Counted from the stretch's first letter, positions 12,279 to 25,514 are shown. The stretch: 64,000 bases of DNA from Acipenser ruthenus (GCF_902713425.1 NC_081214.1:20312997-20376996); one strand, 5' to 3'. The notes: generated by a model not told the origin, from the letters alone. Program-made: numbers and translations.

Positions 12279-15200
12279 ATTGGTTAACAAATATATCGTT
12301 TTGGTTTTTTTTTTCCTAGTTTGAGCAGAAACAAAGTGCAGGGAGAGGTAAGAGAAGTTGCTGGAAATTACGCTTTAGAAAAAAAAAAAATAGAATACAA
12401 AGTGCGTTAATTGTAATTTAAATTTCAAATACGCTATATACTATACATTCAAACTGGTAAGGTAAGACTAAAGAAACGCCTACAATGTGTGGCTGTTTCA
12501 CATTTTGCATGCACAAGCTGCCTCGCTCTCGACTGAGTAATTTGTTTTGTAAATTATTGGTTTTGTTTTAAATCATTAAAATATCTTGTACATTACAGAG
12601 AGCAGCAGACCAGAGACACTGACGTGGACTGTTACTTAGCAAGTGCAGTGCCTCCTGTGGTGCACGTGCCCCTTACAGCAGGAAGTACGTCAGCGCCTTC
12701 TTCCCCTACCTGTTTCAATAGTTATACTAACCTTGGGACATACTCTAAATCGCCAGTAGTACATTTTTTGTCTGAAACCAAAACAAAAATCATAATTTGC
12801 TCTTCAAGAATGAAACCATTTTAGACAAATCACAGGCCCCTAAATTAAATCACGAGTTGTTTATTTCTGGGCTTTATTAAATTTCGACTATCTGAAAAAA
12901 AAATTGTGCAAATGACAGTTTGGAAGAAGTGGGTTTAAGAATTGAGCCCGAAGTGCCATACTTTGTAAAGTAACAGCAGCAGTATTGAAATGTGGTCAGA
13001 CTAGCCCCAGTTTGTTTGCATGAGCCTGGTGTAGATCAGGCTGCTTCTGTGAGCGCTGTAACCTGGACTGCATGATACTCTGGGGGTAATGTAGCCTCCC
13101 ATGTCCGGTCTCTGCCAGATTAAGAGGTTTAACTGCACTGCCCTGGTCATTAAGCATCTGCACATCTGAAACCAATTGAACCTCCGCCCAGTAAAGCCAT
13201 CGGTTCCTAATTACCTAAAGATTTTACAGGGTAGTGGAGAGCTGGACAGAGAACGGTTCTTTTAGCTCTTGTTTTAACTAAGAATGCTTTAAGAAGCTTG
13301 ATCCAGTCCCATTAGAAAGCACTGCAATAACAGTACCATGCATGAGCGTTGTGCCAGCCAACATCATGAAGCACAAGTTTGAAAGTTGGCTCAGACTGAA
13401 GTGACTTCCCTTTTTCCTGCATAGATTCAGTATGTTCTGAGGATGCCCTTCTTGTTTTGTCCCCTGGGTTTGCTGTCTCTTCTAAATACTGTAACCTTAT
13501 TCTGTTTGTGTTTCTATTGTTGCTCCAAATCTGCACACAGCAACCTTTGTTTTGATTGTTTGTATTGTTTTCATCTGAAATACATTTATTTGGACATTTT
13601 AAAAAAAGGAATGTCTTCTTTTGTTAGAACCAGGTTAAAATAAAAACGTAACTTTTACTGTGCAGGAGTTGAAAAACCCTTGAACACTGGGTGGCCAGCC
13701 GTGTTGTTTTAAACAGGTAGCTTTATATATACTCCATATGAGGTCAAATCAAATCTTATAATTAGTATTACTGTTTTTCATGTTATCATTAGGTGTTAAC
13801 TACAAGGCGCAGTGTGTAGCAAAGTGTACAAGGAGATATTAGAGTCAACGATTTTATACAAGGGAGGGAGACTCATAAATACAGTCAATGTGCTCTTTTA
13901 TATAACAAGTGACTTGGTTTTTCCTTATTGTAAGGGTCTGTTTAAAAAAAATCTAACAGCTAAGTACTGCTTTCACTCTGAGTTTGACTTCAACTGAATC
14001 AGTCAATTTTCTTCTAATAGGAAAAACATGAATAACACATCTAAAACAAAAAAGAAACAAAGAGTTACAGCTAAACTAAATGCCTTGAGTTGTTTATTTC
14101 TGGTGTGGTGCTCATGCCGATTTGGAAACTAGAGTTCAGAAAATCTGATAAAACAACCATGATTAGAAACTGGAGCTTTATTACAGTTGGGTGTACATTA
14201 TTCATCTTTCCAGATGTCATATTTGAGACTGGTTGTAATAACAGGCAAAGGGATGAAAGAAGGTTACTGAAAGCCAAAAAAAAAAGAGTCTTGTGTGGTG
14301 CTGCAGATGACAGAAATAAGCAGCCGTCACTACAGCCCAGCACTTGAGGGCTTTTTACCTGCTGCAGTGTTCATGTATGAGTGGATGCCAGCACAGGTCC
14401 AGCAGCCCTTGCTTTGTTAAACTGCACCTGCTCAATGGGGGAAATGAACATACCACATTACCCTTCACAGAGGTATCATGAAAAGAATGTCACTTCTATA
14501 GCTCTGTTCTCCCCTCTCTGAACCATTTGCCTGCACAAGCACCTCTCTAAGCCACTTCAAGCATGACAGTGGCTCTTCGCCCTGTCTGGCTCTATCTTTT
14601 GACGGCCGAAAACAAATTGTATCCAATTACTACTTTATGCCTTATTTCTATGTAGGTTTCGGATATTCTGGCCCATGCAGAAATTGGCTTTCAGGAAAGA
14701 TGGCGAATCCTTTTCTCTGCAGAATTGAATAGGAAATCACTGCAATGAAAGCTTGCTTATTTGTTTTGAAGTGTATGAAAAACAGCAAACAGCTGTGAAG
14801 AGAAAGATCAGTTCCAATAGGAGCTGGTGTAATGTGTTTTGACAGCCAGGGCTGCTGTGAATGACAACATAGAGCCCCATAGCTACAGACCTTAAAGAAA
14901 CAGCGCAGGTTTTATCTTCTTAAATATGTGAATTGCCTAGGGTTTGACCTTTGTGAAAATGTACACTATTACAAAAGCAGTTTAAGTAAATGCAATAGCT
15001 TCAAAAAGCACTTTCTCTGCCTGACAGTCTGTTCAAGACTTCCATCATTAGTATTTCTAAACTTACACTAAGTAGCAGTGTTGTGTTTAATAGTTATGTA
15101 TGTATCTACTGCCCTCTTTCCCTCATATATGCCACACTGTTGTCTACCACAGGAAACCAATCTGTCACACTCATCCTGTTTATATTTCTAACTTACGGCT

Positions 15201-17240
15201 GTTGCTAATTCCATCTGCAGTCAACAATTAAATATTCAGCCACAAATGTCAGAGATTATCAATTATCTTATTGCATAATTCATGCAATGCCTTTTGTTCT
15301 GCCTTATTTTTTCCTTCTGCAGCCAGAGGTTTAAGAACACCTCCATCAAAGTGAATTTGAGGTAAACGATATCTGGGGCTGACAAGAGTCCGAAATCAAA
15401 CCGGTTTCATCTCAGGATAATGTCCATTGAAACAAACAGGGTTTCGATATTTAAACATCGCTGTCCCAGTGGTAATTGGAAATGTAGTAACAACTTTTGT
15501 AACCAAGCAAATGCCATGCTGCACCACACACTAACAGAAAGTGTTGTGTATGTGCTGTATAAATGTGTCCATAACCTTAACCTCTCAATCAGGATATGCA
15601 GGTGAACTAAATGCAAACGTTATAAAATTAAACAAATATTGTGGCCTGTTGTTTTACAAAAGACATTGACAAAGACTTCACGTTGTAGCGAGTCTAATTT
15701 TCAAGTTTTCTAAAGAGCAGTAATCCTGTTGTAATTATTTTTGATAATCGCAGCGGTTTTTGCATGCAGCGCTGGATTGGATCCACCCGATGGAAAATGA
15801 AAGCTGTTGCCCGGTTTAGTATCAGAATGGAGGGGCTTGTGCTGTTAACTGGGTTTGAGAAAGAACAGCTTGAGGCAGCAGGATTTGCTAGTACAGGCAA
15901 TACCAGAGATGTACAATGCCTAGAATTTTGTACCAGTTAAGATAGAGGGATGTGTCACCTGAATATTGGTATCTTCTGAAATACTGTGCGAGGACAATGT
16001 CCTATTACTCCAATAATGAGAACTCCAATTCTGGCTCAGTTACAATGGCTGCCTGTTGGGTTCCACAGTCTGTTGTCTGTACTTTTCTATTGGTTCTACC
16101 TATCTTTCTGACTGGGTCGCCTCTTACATTCCCAAGTGCCAGCTGTGGTCTTCGGCTGCCAGACACTCACAACTACCTAAACACAAGGCAGAGAAGTTGC
16201 TGTCTGCTTTAGTCATCACCCCTCATCTGGTCTGGAACTCTGCCCAGAAACATCCAAGATGTTACCACTGTTGTTCATAATTTAATGCAGACTTTCCCTG
16301 GCTTTCTGTGGGTTGTAAAAATCCAGTTTTGCTTGTTTTTTTCTATGAAAATGCATGACAATGCGCTATCCTGTAAAGGTCTGACTCAAATGATAAGGGT
16401 GATGGGTGCGCATCATTTACATTATAAGGTGTCAACCATACCAGTCCCTCTTCACCACTGTCTACTAAAGCTTCATTCCAAGACGGATAGCTCAAAGGCA
16501 ACTGCTTTTTCTTTTTTTTTGGTCAAGTGAATTTTGGACTACGTTGTATCGGGAGTGCAAGACTCCTAAATGTTTACTCTTAAAGTTTAAACCATCTCAG
16601 ATAACCCAGAACAAGAAGCACTCCAACTGAGTTTAAAATCAATGCCTACATTATTAATGTGTACGAGACAACATGTGTACAGATCAAATGTGTATATGAA
16701 ATGGACTAGGAATAAATACTGAATATTAAATCAATTACCTTACAATGTATAGTAACTACTGTAACAAAGCGAACATCTCTATTTTACATGCATGTTTCTG
16801 ATAACATTTAAAAATGTAACTTTTGGAGAACGTTTAAACTCTGAACTGTTACCACCTCTACTCTGTACATGCATACAGAGATCTTCTTTTGTTTTCACAA
16901 GACTGTACTTAAGAGATATGAGGCTCAAGAACAGAATCCGATTTCTTCAACATCGACGGGTGTGAATAAAGAAACAAATACCTGCTGTTCTGATAATAAA
17001 GTCTCCCAAGAGCATTTACACATTGGATAACATCTGTTGTATAAGAGATTGTCCCACCGAGGGAATAAATAGAAATTCCACAAACTTATATTGACTTTAA
17101 GGTTAGGATTAAGTTAAAGGTTTGGGGTAAAATTGAAAGGTTTACTGTGTGATGCTCCTGGTGATCTGACATGCTACAGAAACATCTACAGAATTTGAAA
17201 CAATCACACATGCTACAGAATGAGGAAAATTCCACAGAGT
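12276..17240. other. Intergenic region between the two HMGN genes
   Basis: About 5 kb between the promoter of copy A and the 3' end of copy B. Apart from a decayed LINE-like patch (16000-16265), no exon, RNA gene or clear repeat was recognised. Open frames here are short and lack family features. Confidence 0.5.
16000..16265 (+). mobile_element. Decayed LINE reverse-transcriptase tail remnant (tentative)
   Basis: Short translated patches recall the C-terminal tail of L2/Rex-type RT proteins: ITPIMRTPILAQLQWLPV in one frame (family pattern ITPVLxSLHWLPV), then YIPKCQLWSSAARHSQLPKH and LVWNSAQKH in another (family pattern RSLRSS..., PxLWNSLP). Several frame changes are needed, so the copy is old. 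It is much more diverged than the L2 at 1050-2506. Confidence 0.45.
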
Positions 17241-17243
17241 CTT

Positions 17244-17249
17244 TTTATT
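17244..17249 (-). terminator. Candidate poly(A) signal of HMGN copy B
   Basis: The minus strand reads AATAAA about 640 bases past the stop codon. Its context aligns with the equivalent site of copy A at 3095-3100. Confidence 0.5.
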
Positions 17250-17884
17250 AAGATACATCCAGAGTTAATGTTTAAAAGAGTGGGAACACACAGACACCTG
17301 CATATTTAAATAGATGTTAAAACTTTTATTTTTAAAAAACTGTTTACCGTGATTTAAAAATCAGAAAAAAAAGAAAAGACATTGTTATTTTGTTTTTTTC
17401 TTCCTGCTTATTATTTTCACATCCTGCAAGTTTTTATCAAAATGGTTTATTTTAAACCCGGTTTACAAAGTCAACCCTCACAACCTTCCTGGAATGTTTG
17501 GTACATCGTTATTCCTCTTTCAGATTTTTCCCCATTTAAAAAAAATAAATAAAAATACACTGAACATGTAAGGAAAATATTGGAGATGGGGCCATTTGGA
17601 AAGGACCTCGGAGCAACACACTCACATTTCAAATCTACCACCTGTCCTTTCCCTACACCATAACAAACTGTTACAACCACATTTCATTCTCAAATAAAAA
17701 ATGATTTTTTTTATTTTTATTGAAGAGATATTATAGATGTACCTCACTGCAATGGTCTTGCTTAATTAGCTTTGTGCTAAAAACCTGTATTTATAAAATC
17801 GTTGATAAAAAATATTCCTCTGTTAACAATACATCATGGAGATTGGGGTACCACACAACAGAAATGATGATGATGGGGGAGGGG
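17250..17884 (-). other. 3' UTR of HMGN copy B
   Basis: Non-coding and homologous to 3101-3813. The best-kept part is 17789-17865, containing GATAAAAAATATTCCTCTGT, almost the same as in copy A. The shared UTR shows that the duplication covered the full transcript end. Confidence 0.65.
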
Positions 17885-20800
17885 CTACTCAGACTTGGCT
17901 TCCTTGTCTTCCGAGTCTTCAGGAGACTGTGCCTGTGGAGGGAAGGAGAGAGACGTTTAGATAAAGAGAACTGGGAAAGAGACGTTAACCAGCCACAACA
18001 GAGAGCACAGTTCACACAAATTCAATTATTGCAGCGAGGAACATTGTTTCAGTCAGCATGGGTAGAAAAAAAAAAAAAAATGTGTAGAGGGGGGACTTAA
18101 CATGAAGATTGGTGAGATTTTATATTACTACTGTATGAAAATATCCCTATGGTATCGCAGCGATACTGCTTAAAATGTAGAGTCTGATAAGTTTCAAGAG
18201 TAAATTACTTCACTTGACCAACTGGAATGAGGAAACGAAAGACAACAGTATTGAATCAAGGTGCATGGAACAACAGTGTGGGCTAGTGTTGATGCCACAC
18301 GCTAGTTCATCAGTAAGACTTATCCTCAGTACAGAAGACAGCTGTGGCTCTTCACACTGTCACCAGCTCCATCCACCCACCAGCGTCCCTGCCAGTCCCA
18401 GTTCACTGCTTTGTTTGCTTGTACCTCGTTAGTTTTGGCATCTCCATTTTCAGAGTGATTCTCCTCGTTTGTGTCTGCCTCTGCCTTCGCTCCCTTCTTC
18501 CCTTTCACCGGCGCCTTCTTGTCCTCCTTCTTATCGTTCACAGCCTTCACCTTCTGTGGGAGGGGAAACTCCATTAGCACCTTTAACACGAGGGACGGAA
18601 AAGCTCTTCTCTCAAGCAAGATTCCGCTCTCCACTGGAAAGGCAAGCAGTGTGCCCAGAGTTTTTCTATTTAAAATTGAAACATATATGGATTTTTGCTG
18701 CTTAAATAATAAATATAATAAAAACTGGTTTGTTCATTTATCATAATTTGACCTGTGCAATATACCATGCTTTTTTACTGTGCTTTACGATGGCTAATCT
18801 ATGCATTACCATACTCGTGGTGTGCCAAGCTTGCTTATGCTTTGACTGACCTTTGCTATGATTTTACCATTACAAACAACTTAAATAAGAGACGGGATCC
18901 TGTATAATGCTGCCTAATTTGGATATTTTTCAATGGAATAGCCCCATTTTAATGAACTCTGATCACAGGCTGTATTTACTGTGTTTCCAGACCACCACTT
19001 CATGCAAACTCCATGGGTGTGTTCGGTTTTAATTTTACCTGAAGCCAATACAGTGTATAGCTTTAATGTGGCAATCAAGGCACTACTAAAAAAAACCAAA
19101 TCTGACAGGTTGGCTGCAGACTTAGCCACGCAATTCTAATTTGAGAGAAACCTTAAATACTTTCTGAAGAGTTTAAACACTAAATGGTTATTGGCTGCCT
19201 TAAATCGTGAGCACCAACAGGGCGTGAAATTAGCGTTTCCTTGAAGGGAGCTCAATCTCATTCTGTCCAACCACCGAAAAACTGACATTCGTAGAGAGAA
19301 ATCTCTGAGACGTTTTAGCAGTATAGCAGACGACCAGAGAAGCGACAGTTATCCCTTTCACGGGAAGGGTAATTACATCCCTGTGTAGAGCCAAGGATCT
19401 CCTTCCCTACAGTGACAAGTACAGTATGTACACACTAATCACCATGCCATGTTAACTTCAAATACACAGAACTAGCAACACAGCTCTCTAATTCTTACCT
19501 AATGTGACTTCATGTTACTTCACAGGTCTCCTGTATAAAAGCTGCATACAATATGGTACTGCATTTTTAGATACAACCTCAATTACGCTGTTGTATTGTA
19601 CAAAACTGACACGGATGATTCGAGATCGGGCAGTAAAGTTTTGGTCTAGTCTTTTCTCAGCAGTAAGTCACGTTGCTGCTTGTGTACTTGGGTAGTGATG
19701 TCTTTTAATACACACATCGCTACACTGTACTCGAATTTAAGACGCAGGCTATTTCTGAGAAGCAAAAAAAAGGTTAAAAAAGTGCATCTTAAGTTCAAAT
19801 GAATATGGTATTTTTTTATATTAATGAACAAAATGCACTGATCACTCTTTGATTTCTGCATTTCCGGCCCATCCTCCCATTCCACTTAAAAAGGTTGCAT
19901 ATCGGAACAGAGACAAAGAAAACATGTAGGAAAACCAGCGATTGGTTACAGCATTGTGAAGGAGAGACAATACAAGAAGCTTCTTGGAGTGATTTTAAAA
20001 CTCCTACAAGTAAGCCCTCTATGACCAATGACTGCTTTTCCAATGTCCATGCAATCTTTATCATGAGGTGGCACGCAGGACACACTGGAAGTGCTGTAGT
20101 TCAGGGATCATCAGGGAACCATCAGTACGTTTGGTAATTAAGAGCTTACAATAAAATATATGTGTGGGGCTTTAATCATGGAAACTGCGAGATCTATGAT
20201 CTAATGGTAATACATACTGAGCATTCTGATATGATGTTAGCATGGTGCTTTAAACCTGCTACACTTCTGGGTCTTGTATTGCACACCATACCTTCACATA
20301 CACTCTTATTAAACTTCCAGTAAAACTAGTATAACGTGTTTTAACTACAATTAATGTATTTTTGCTCAAATCCTTGTATTGCTGGCAACTATTTATTGGT
20401 CTATTACAGGGTCTGATCCCATCCGATAAGCGAGTCTACTCTCTACTGTAAAGAAACTGCAAATAAAAATACCTAATAGACCTTAAAAAACATGTTTTTA
20501 TATATTCTTTTGAAATGTATATTGACTTCAGTTTTTTTTTTATTATTATTATTTTTAATAACCATTGCATATATTGGAAATTTTGCATTTTATGTTTGTC
20601 AATCATTTGGTCATAGACCAGCATGCCAAAAATTGCTGGCAGCCATTTTGGAAATGAAAGCCACCATTTTAGGTAGCAATAGCTACTCACATTGTTTTGA
20701 CAGAATGTTAATGTGAACAGTAGCTACTAATTTTGAAGTCTACTTTGTTTCCCCCCCAATAGTTGCTTACAATAAGTGAAAAACCAATGGTCCATGATAC

Positions 20801-23539
20801 AGTTAATAAACACTAAACAAACATTCACATGCAGTGAAACGTGACTGATATAGTTTTGGTAAAAGTTTACAGCTGGATATTTAAGTACAGTAAACCACAG
20901 AACATGTAGGTCCATTCATTCTTAAAGGCTGGTTAAAGACGGTAGGTTGCATTATTAATAGTATTTGTGCTTTAATAGATCTAATGATTGGTGGTACTCT
21001 TTTAATGCTTATGTCTGTTTCAAGTGCCATCTTGGTGCAAACTTGAACTGGCCGAACCTCCACTGACAGGATTCCCTTGTAAAAAAGCAGGGTCAGTAAA
21101 CTACAGCTGCTTCTGCCACGGGTGATGTTCAGTGAGCGACGAGATTGATCTCAGTTACAGACAGACAGACAGATAGACAAACAAACAGACAGACAGACAG
21201 GTGTACCTTTGCTGGCTTTTTAATTTTTGGTTCAGGCTTGGGGGGTACTGGTTTCTAAAAGAAAAAGAAAAATCATGATTTGGACAATTAAAAGAAAGTG
21301 TTATCATAGCAAGCCCTGCCACATACAATACCGATCAATATACAATATACATCAACATACACACGTTGCTCCAGTCAATTGAGGCTCAAATTACGGACAT
21401 GGTACCCATAAGTCACACTGTGAACTGAGCTCAAAGAACGATGGCCATTTTGTAATGAAAATGTATGTTTTTTTTTAATGTAAGGGTAGATAAAAACAAA
21501 TTTTCCATTTATAAATTCTAATGTCAAAAAAGTTTTGCATTTAAAATCAAAATGGCTGCTATTCCACAAAAAACAAGTAAAATAATGTCAAAATGGTGAC
21601 TTCACCTGTAAATGTGACCTTGGCTGACCAAAATGACGATGGTAATGTTTATTATCATTATGTATTTATTTAAATTCATAAAACTAAAAAGAAACAAAAA
21701 AACAAAAAACAAGCAAGTATTTAATTGCTCCAACCTTCAGCTGTTTCTGCCTAGTTTAATACACTTTATGTTGGTTTGTTTTTTTCCTCCCCTTTTAATG
21801 AAAAAAAAAAACAGGGTTCTAGACTTTTCAAGAGAGGAGAATAAATGCAATACTCACTGCTGATAGCCTTGCAGATCTCCTCTGAGGCTGTGGAAATGTA
21901 ACAAACAGGTTAGCCTCACCAAACAACATCTACTCAAAGAATACATTATCTCTCTATTATTTCTGCTTCACACAACTTGTATAATAATAATTCCTGGTAG
22001 GTTTTCAGATGTTCTTAAAGATCAGGTAAGGGCTACCTTATCGACTAGTATCTAAAACTGTACAAACATTCTTACTGGTACTGTATGAAATGCACAGCAG
22101 ATTTACCCATTCCAGGTTTTAATAAGAGCTTGATTAGCCATAGTGTTTACTTAACAAGCTCAGTGTCTTATTAAACTAACATAGTAAAACAAGGAGGCAA
22201 ATTGCTATGCAATGGGAGTCTTATTTGCATCCCTGATATGTTGTATTACAACGCGTTTTGAAGTTGAAGATAAATGCCATACTTTTTCAAATGAAAATAC
22301 TTTTTAAAAAAAAAATACTGTTGACAATCGTTTTTTTAAAAATTTCGTTAAGGAGTTAAAAGCAAACTTACCTCCTCTTTCACCTCTCCCTCAGTTCCAG
22401 CCTGCAAAATAAATAAATAAAATTAAATACAAGTAAATCATTTAACATTGGATTGGGTTTTATTTTTGCCCATCCATGTGGCTTATTCGTAAAAATCGTT
22501 GGTACTTCGAACTTAGAGAATAAGAAATAATTATTTAACAAACTACACGAATAACAAGTGCTTTGAAAGGGGGATGAAAGCGTGTAATAAATACTTGATA
22601 ATAAGTCATTTCAACTTTAAGCTTATGTGGGAGGTCAGGTATTGCAGGTAGGGTTTCATTCCATCCCACAATGCTTCGCGCCACCACAGATTTAAACTAG
22701 CATTCTGGTACAAAACCAAAAGTCTAATGCTCTGCAGTGAGGAGAAATGTGTTTTATTGTGGCTGTTAAGTAGCCGGGTTCTTTATCATTAACGATTTAT
22801 TTATTTATTTTTAATAATATTCACTGGTGTTAATATCGAACGCAATTTATTTATGTTTATTGTTTTCACGACATTATTTTTTCATCAACACGTAGTGAAG
22901 TCTTTCCTTTTTAAAGCAACATTTTAAACGCACACACAACGCTATTTCGTGCATTTGTTTTCCTTTCGTAAACAGAGCAATATTTCGCGCCACCTAGCGT
23001 CTTTAAACAACTACAACGACCATCTGCCACAACAAATACGAACAAAGAAAATGTAATAAAATTAAATGTGCAGAAAGCGGAAAACACACTCGGGCGTAAA
23101 ATATTAAATAAGTGAACACTGCGCAAAATTTGTGCAGCGTCTAGTTTTATACAACAGGACTGTGCCTGTATAAAAACAACATGTCTTTGCCTTCTGCCTA
23201 TCTATCATAACAGTTTACAGTATCTGAATTAGACCATGGCTGCCGTGTTTGTATCCAGCATGGAGACTAACCTTAAGACACTCGGACGTCTACTGCTACG
23301 CGAAACAGAAACACCTTCATTTCAACGCATTTCCCATGCAAAACATGCGGGAAAGATGTTTTTTAAATGCATTTTTTTATTTTTACAAGTCCTTCTTTTT
23401 ACCCTGATAAAATTCACAGGGTTTTTAATGAATTAAATCACCGATGTCTCACAGGCTACATAATGCGCTTCTTTGATTTCTAAAAAGAAAAGTGAACCTG
23501 CATTTTTTTTTTTTTTTTACATACCTTTCTCTTGGGCAT
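17885..23539 (-). CDS. hmgn: HMGN-family nucleosome-binding protein, copy B (6 exons, 99 aa)
   Basis: Nuclear nucleosome-binding protein of the HMG-14/17 family. Minus-strand coding exons, in order: 23525-23539 (MPKRK), 22372-22401, 21858-21887 (PQRRSARLSA), 21207-21254 (KPVPPKPEPKIKKPAK), 18425-18553, 17885-17932. All introns are GT-AG, and 300 coding bases give 99 residues plus TAG. Features are the nucleosome-binding core RRSARLSA (residues 18-25), a Pro/Lys-rich stretch, KAVNDKKEDKKAPVKGKKG, the acidic segment EENHSENGDAKTNE, and a tail ending DKEAKSE. That tail is very like human HMGN1 (100 aa, EKEAKSD), so an HMGN1-type protein is the best reading, although the locus corresponds to human HMGN5-SH3BGRL. 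Exon 5 is strongly similar to that of copy A (EENHSENGD and KTNE shared). Exon boundaries are identical; exons 2, 4 and 5 differ by a few codons. Confidence 0.93.
21158..21200. repeat. GACA tandem repeat beside the exon-4 donor of HMGN copy B
   Basis: About ten units of CAGA/GACA with a few substitutions. It ends only six bases from the minus-strand exon-4 splice donor (GT at 21206-21205), so it lies immediately inside the intron. Confidence 0.85.
22662..22680. promoter_or_regulatory. ZNF143-like half element in intron 1, HMGN copy B
   Basis: CATCCCACAATGCTTCGCG resembles the 3' part of the ZNF143/THAP11 consensus and lies in the same order as the element at 10761-10782 of copy A. Confidence 0.4.
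22986..23000 (-). promoter_or_regulatory. CTCF-like motif in intron 1, HMGN copy B
   Basis: The minus strand reads CGCTAGGTGGCGCG and fits the CTCF core at 12 of 15 positions. It has the same orientation and order as the copy-A site. The nearby CCATCTGCCA (23020-23029) matches CCATCTGGCA (11091-11100). Confidence 0.4.
23234..23267. promoter_or_regulatory. Conserved intron-1 block with ATGGC core, HMGN copy B
   Basis: Reads CCATGGCTGCCGTGTTTGTA then TCCAGCATGGAGAC. It aligns with 11333-11364 in copy A over about 30 bases with few mismatches. It lies about 260 bases inside intron 1. Confidence 0.5.
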
Positions 23540-23900
23540 GTTGGATTCCTGACTGGCCTCTTAAAAATAAAAGTAAAAACCTGTACTGCAATTGAGTGTT
23601 TACTGCATGTAAACTACAAATGCTCCCCTTTACTAAATACAGTAGTAAAAACACTCCAACATTAAAACCCTGTGGTTGAATGGGGGAGGGGCGCGGCTAA
23701 ACGGTGATGGATGTTGTAGGCGACCAATCCGCGGGCTGCACGCTGAGCTGCATCGAGCTGGAATTTCAGCACCGGGAATTTTTACGCGCGAAATGCTGAA
23801 TCGTATGGGGTGGAATTAAAGGGATTGAGTTATTACCATTAAGAAAAGACCATCTGGCGTAGTTTATATTACACGTAGGGTTTAGGGTGGTGTTATGGTG
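23540..23900 (-). promoter_or_regulatory. 5' UTR and promoter region of HMGN copy B
   Basis: Locally G+C- and CpG-richer than its surroundings (GGGGCGCGGC near 23689, CCGCGGGC near 23730). A CCAAT pentamer sits at 23724-23728, about 185 bases upstream of the ATG on the minus-strand gene. No TATA box was seen. This fits a housekeeping HMGN promoter. Confidence 0.45.
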
Positions 23901-24039
23901 TTAAACAGTCAGCAACGTATATTGATTCAAAATTCAGCTTTGAAAGAAATGGACATTGTCAGAGCTGTTACAGAATTTTACTGAAAGAATAAATAATCTA
24001 TTCAGATATTTTGGTTGTTTGTAATCCAACATGGCGCCC

Positions 24040-25042
24040 AGTCTAGTTGACATTCCTGTTCGACGTATAATACAAATTCCTCAGTCGGAAAACCCCGAAA
24101 GGACAACTGAATCCCGCTTCAGACGGGATTTAGGATTGATAGTAACGATCCTATTCGTGCCCCCGATGGCAGAAAACCAATGACTGCTGCCTCAGTAGCG
24201 GTCCTAGTGGCAGAATTTATGAATGCATGTTCATTGTTATTGTCAATCGGTTTTAGATGTAATAGTTTCCCTAAACAATTGTGACAAACTCTATTTTCTT
24301 TTTTTAATTCGTTTATTCAATGGGAGTAGGCAAAAATACAAATGTAAACCTTCTAATTAAAAAATAAAACAACACAAAAATCATCCCCCGAGTGTCCCCC
24401 CCATCTGTGTGTATTTAAACCCAAAGAGGACACATAAACATGATAGATGCAATAGTAAACAGATACATTTTAACTTCCATCAACGAAATGTTCTACATTC
24501 CACACAACTGTCATGTCATTTGTATTCCCAAAATTTAAACTATGTTTCAATTATAACGAATCATTACAACAAAAGATGAAACGTGTAAAATGTAAACACG
24601 TAACTAGTTACAAATAGTGTTCCTTTATTTCATTATTTAAATATATAATATATGTTTTAATGTAAACAAAACATTTGCAGCTGTTATGGATTTGAAAGAG
24701 ATTATTTTTATTTACAACATGAATGCCAGCGAAGCGTAATACACCAGAATAGATTTTTAACCCATAACATTATTCTACCCAAGCACCGATTTTTGGTTTA
24801 CATTTTTTTTTTTTTTTTAATAATCAGTTTAAAGAAGAACTCAAATGTATATTTTATATAACATTTTATACAAGGGAGTCTCTCCAGTTCCAACACATTT
24901 ACTCAACAAAAAGAACAATATCTTATGTGTGGGTTTCCTAAATTATTATTTTTTTTTTTCCCAATTAGTTTGCCCTTTGTAAATTACTCCGCTGCATAAT
25001 TAAATGGTGGCATAATTACAAAACTGTAGTTTTACAATGATT
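24040..25042. other. Intergenic, A+T-rich, nothing recognised
   Basis: Between the HMGN copy B promoter and a CTCF-like site. It contains poly-T runs (24800-24819, 24947-24959) and no convincing exon. Confidence 0.5.
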
Positions 25043-25057
25043 CCAGCAGAGGGCAGC
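25043..25057 (+). promoter_or_regulatory. CTCF consensus match between HMGN copy B and sh3bgrl
   Basis: CCAGCAGAGGGCAGC fits all 15 positions of the CTCF core CCASYAGRKGGCRSY. It lies between the minus-strand HMGN pair and plus-strand sh3bgrl, where a boundary would make sense. Binding is inferred from the motif only. Confidence 0.45.
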
Positions 25058-25454
25058 AGTTCTTTAGCTCAAATCATTACTACTGTTCCTATTGTTGTTT
25101 GAGTAATTCTGGAATTATAACAGCTTTTTAAATTATTATGTATACTCATTATGAAAGACAGTGCATATAATACTACTATCTTATTCAATTAAGGTGTACT
25201 CCCCACATATTAAAACCAATAAATCCTAACCTGGCAGGCTAAGCCATTGTTTCACCCGGTGCAATAAGCACTCTATGCAAAGACCATTATGTACTTGACA
25301 ATAACACAGCAATGGTTTTGTTGTTGTATCTTTGCCAAGGTCTCAAATGCAAATAAGTAAATCAATCCTCTCATCTTGATTCCAGGTGGGTAGACAGAGT
25401 CACATCTCGTTAGATGTTGCCTGAGGAAACAATAACATATATTATTGTTTACTA

Positions 25455-25458
<4 letters not shown>

Positions 25459-25514
<56 letters not shown>
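25459..25514. repeat. (TA)n microsatellite, ~28 units
   Basis: An uninterrupted TA dinucleotide run. It is the cause of an artefactual Ile/Tyr-repeat reading frame on the minus strand. Confidence 0.95.
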
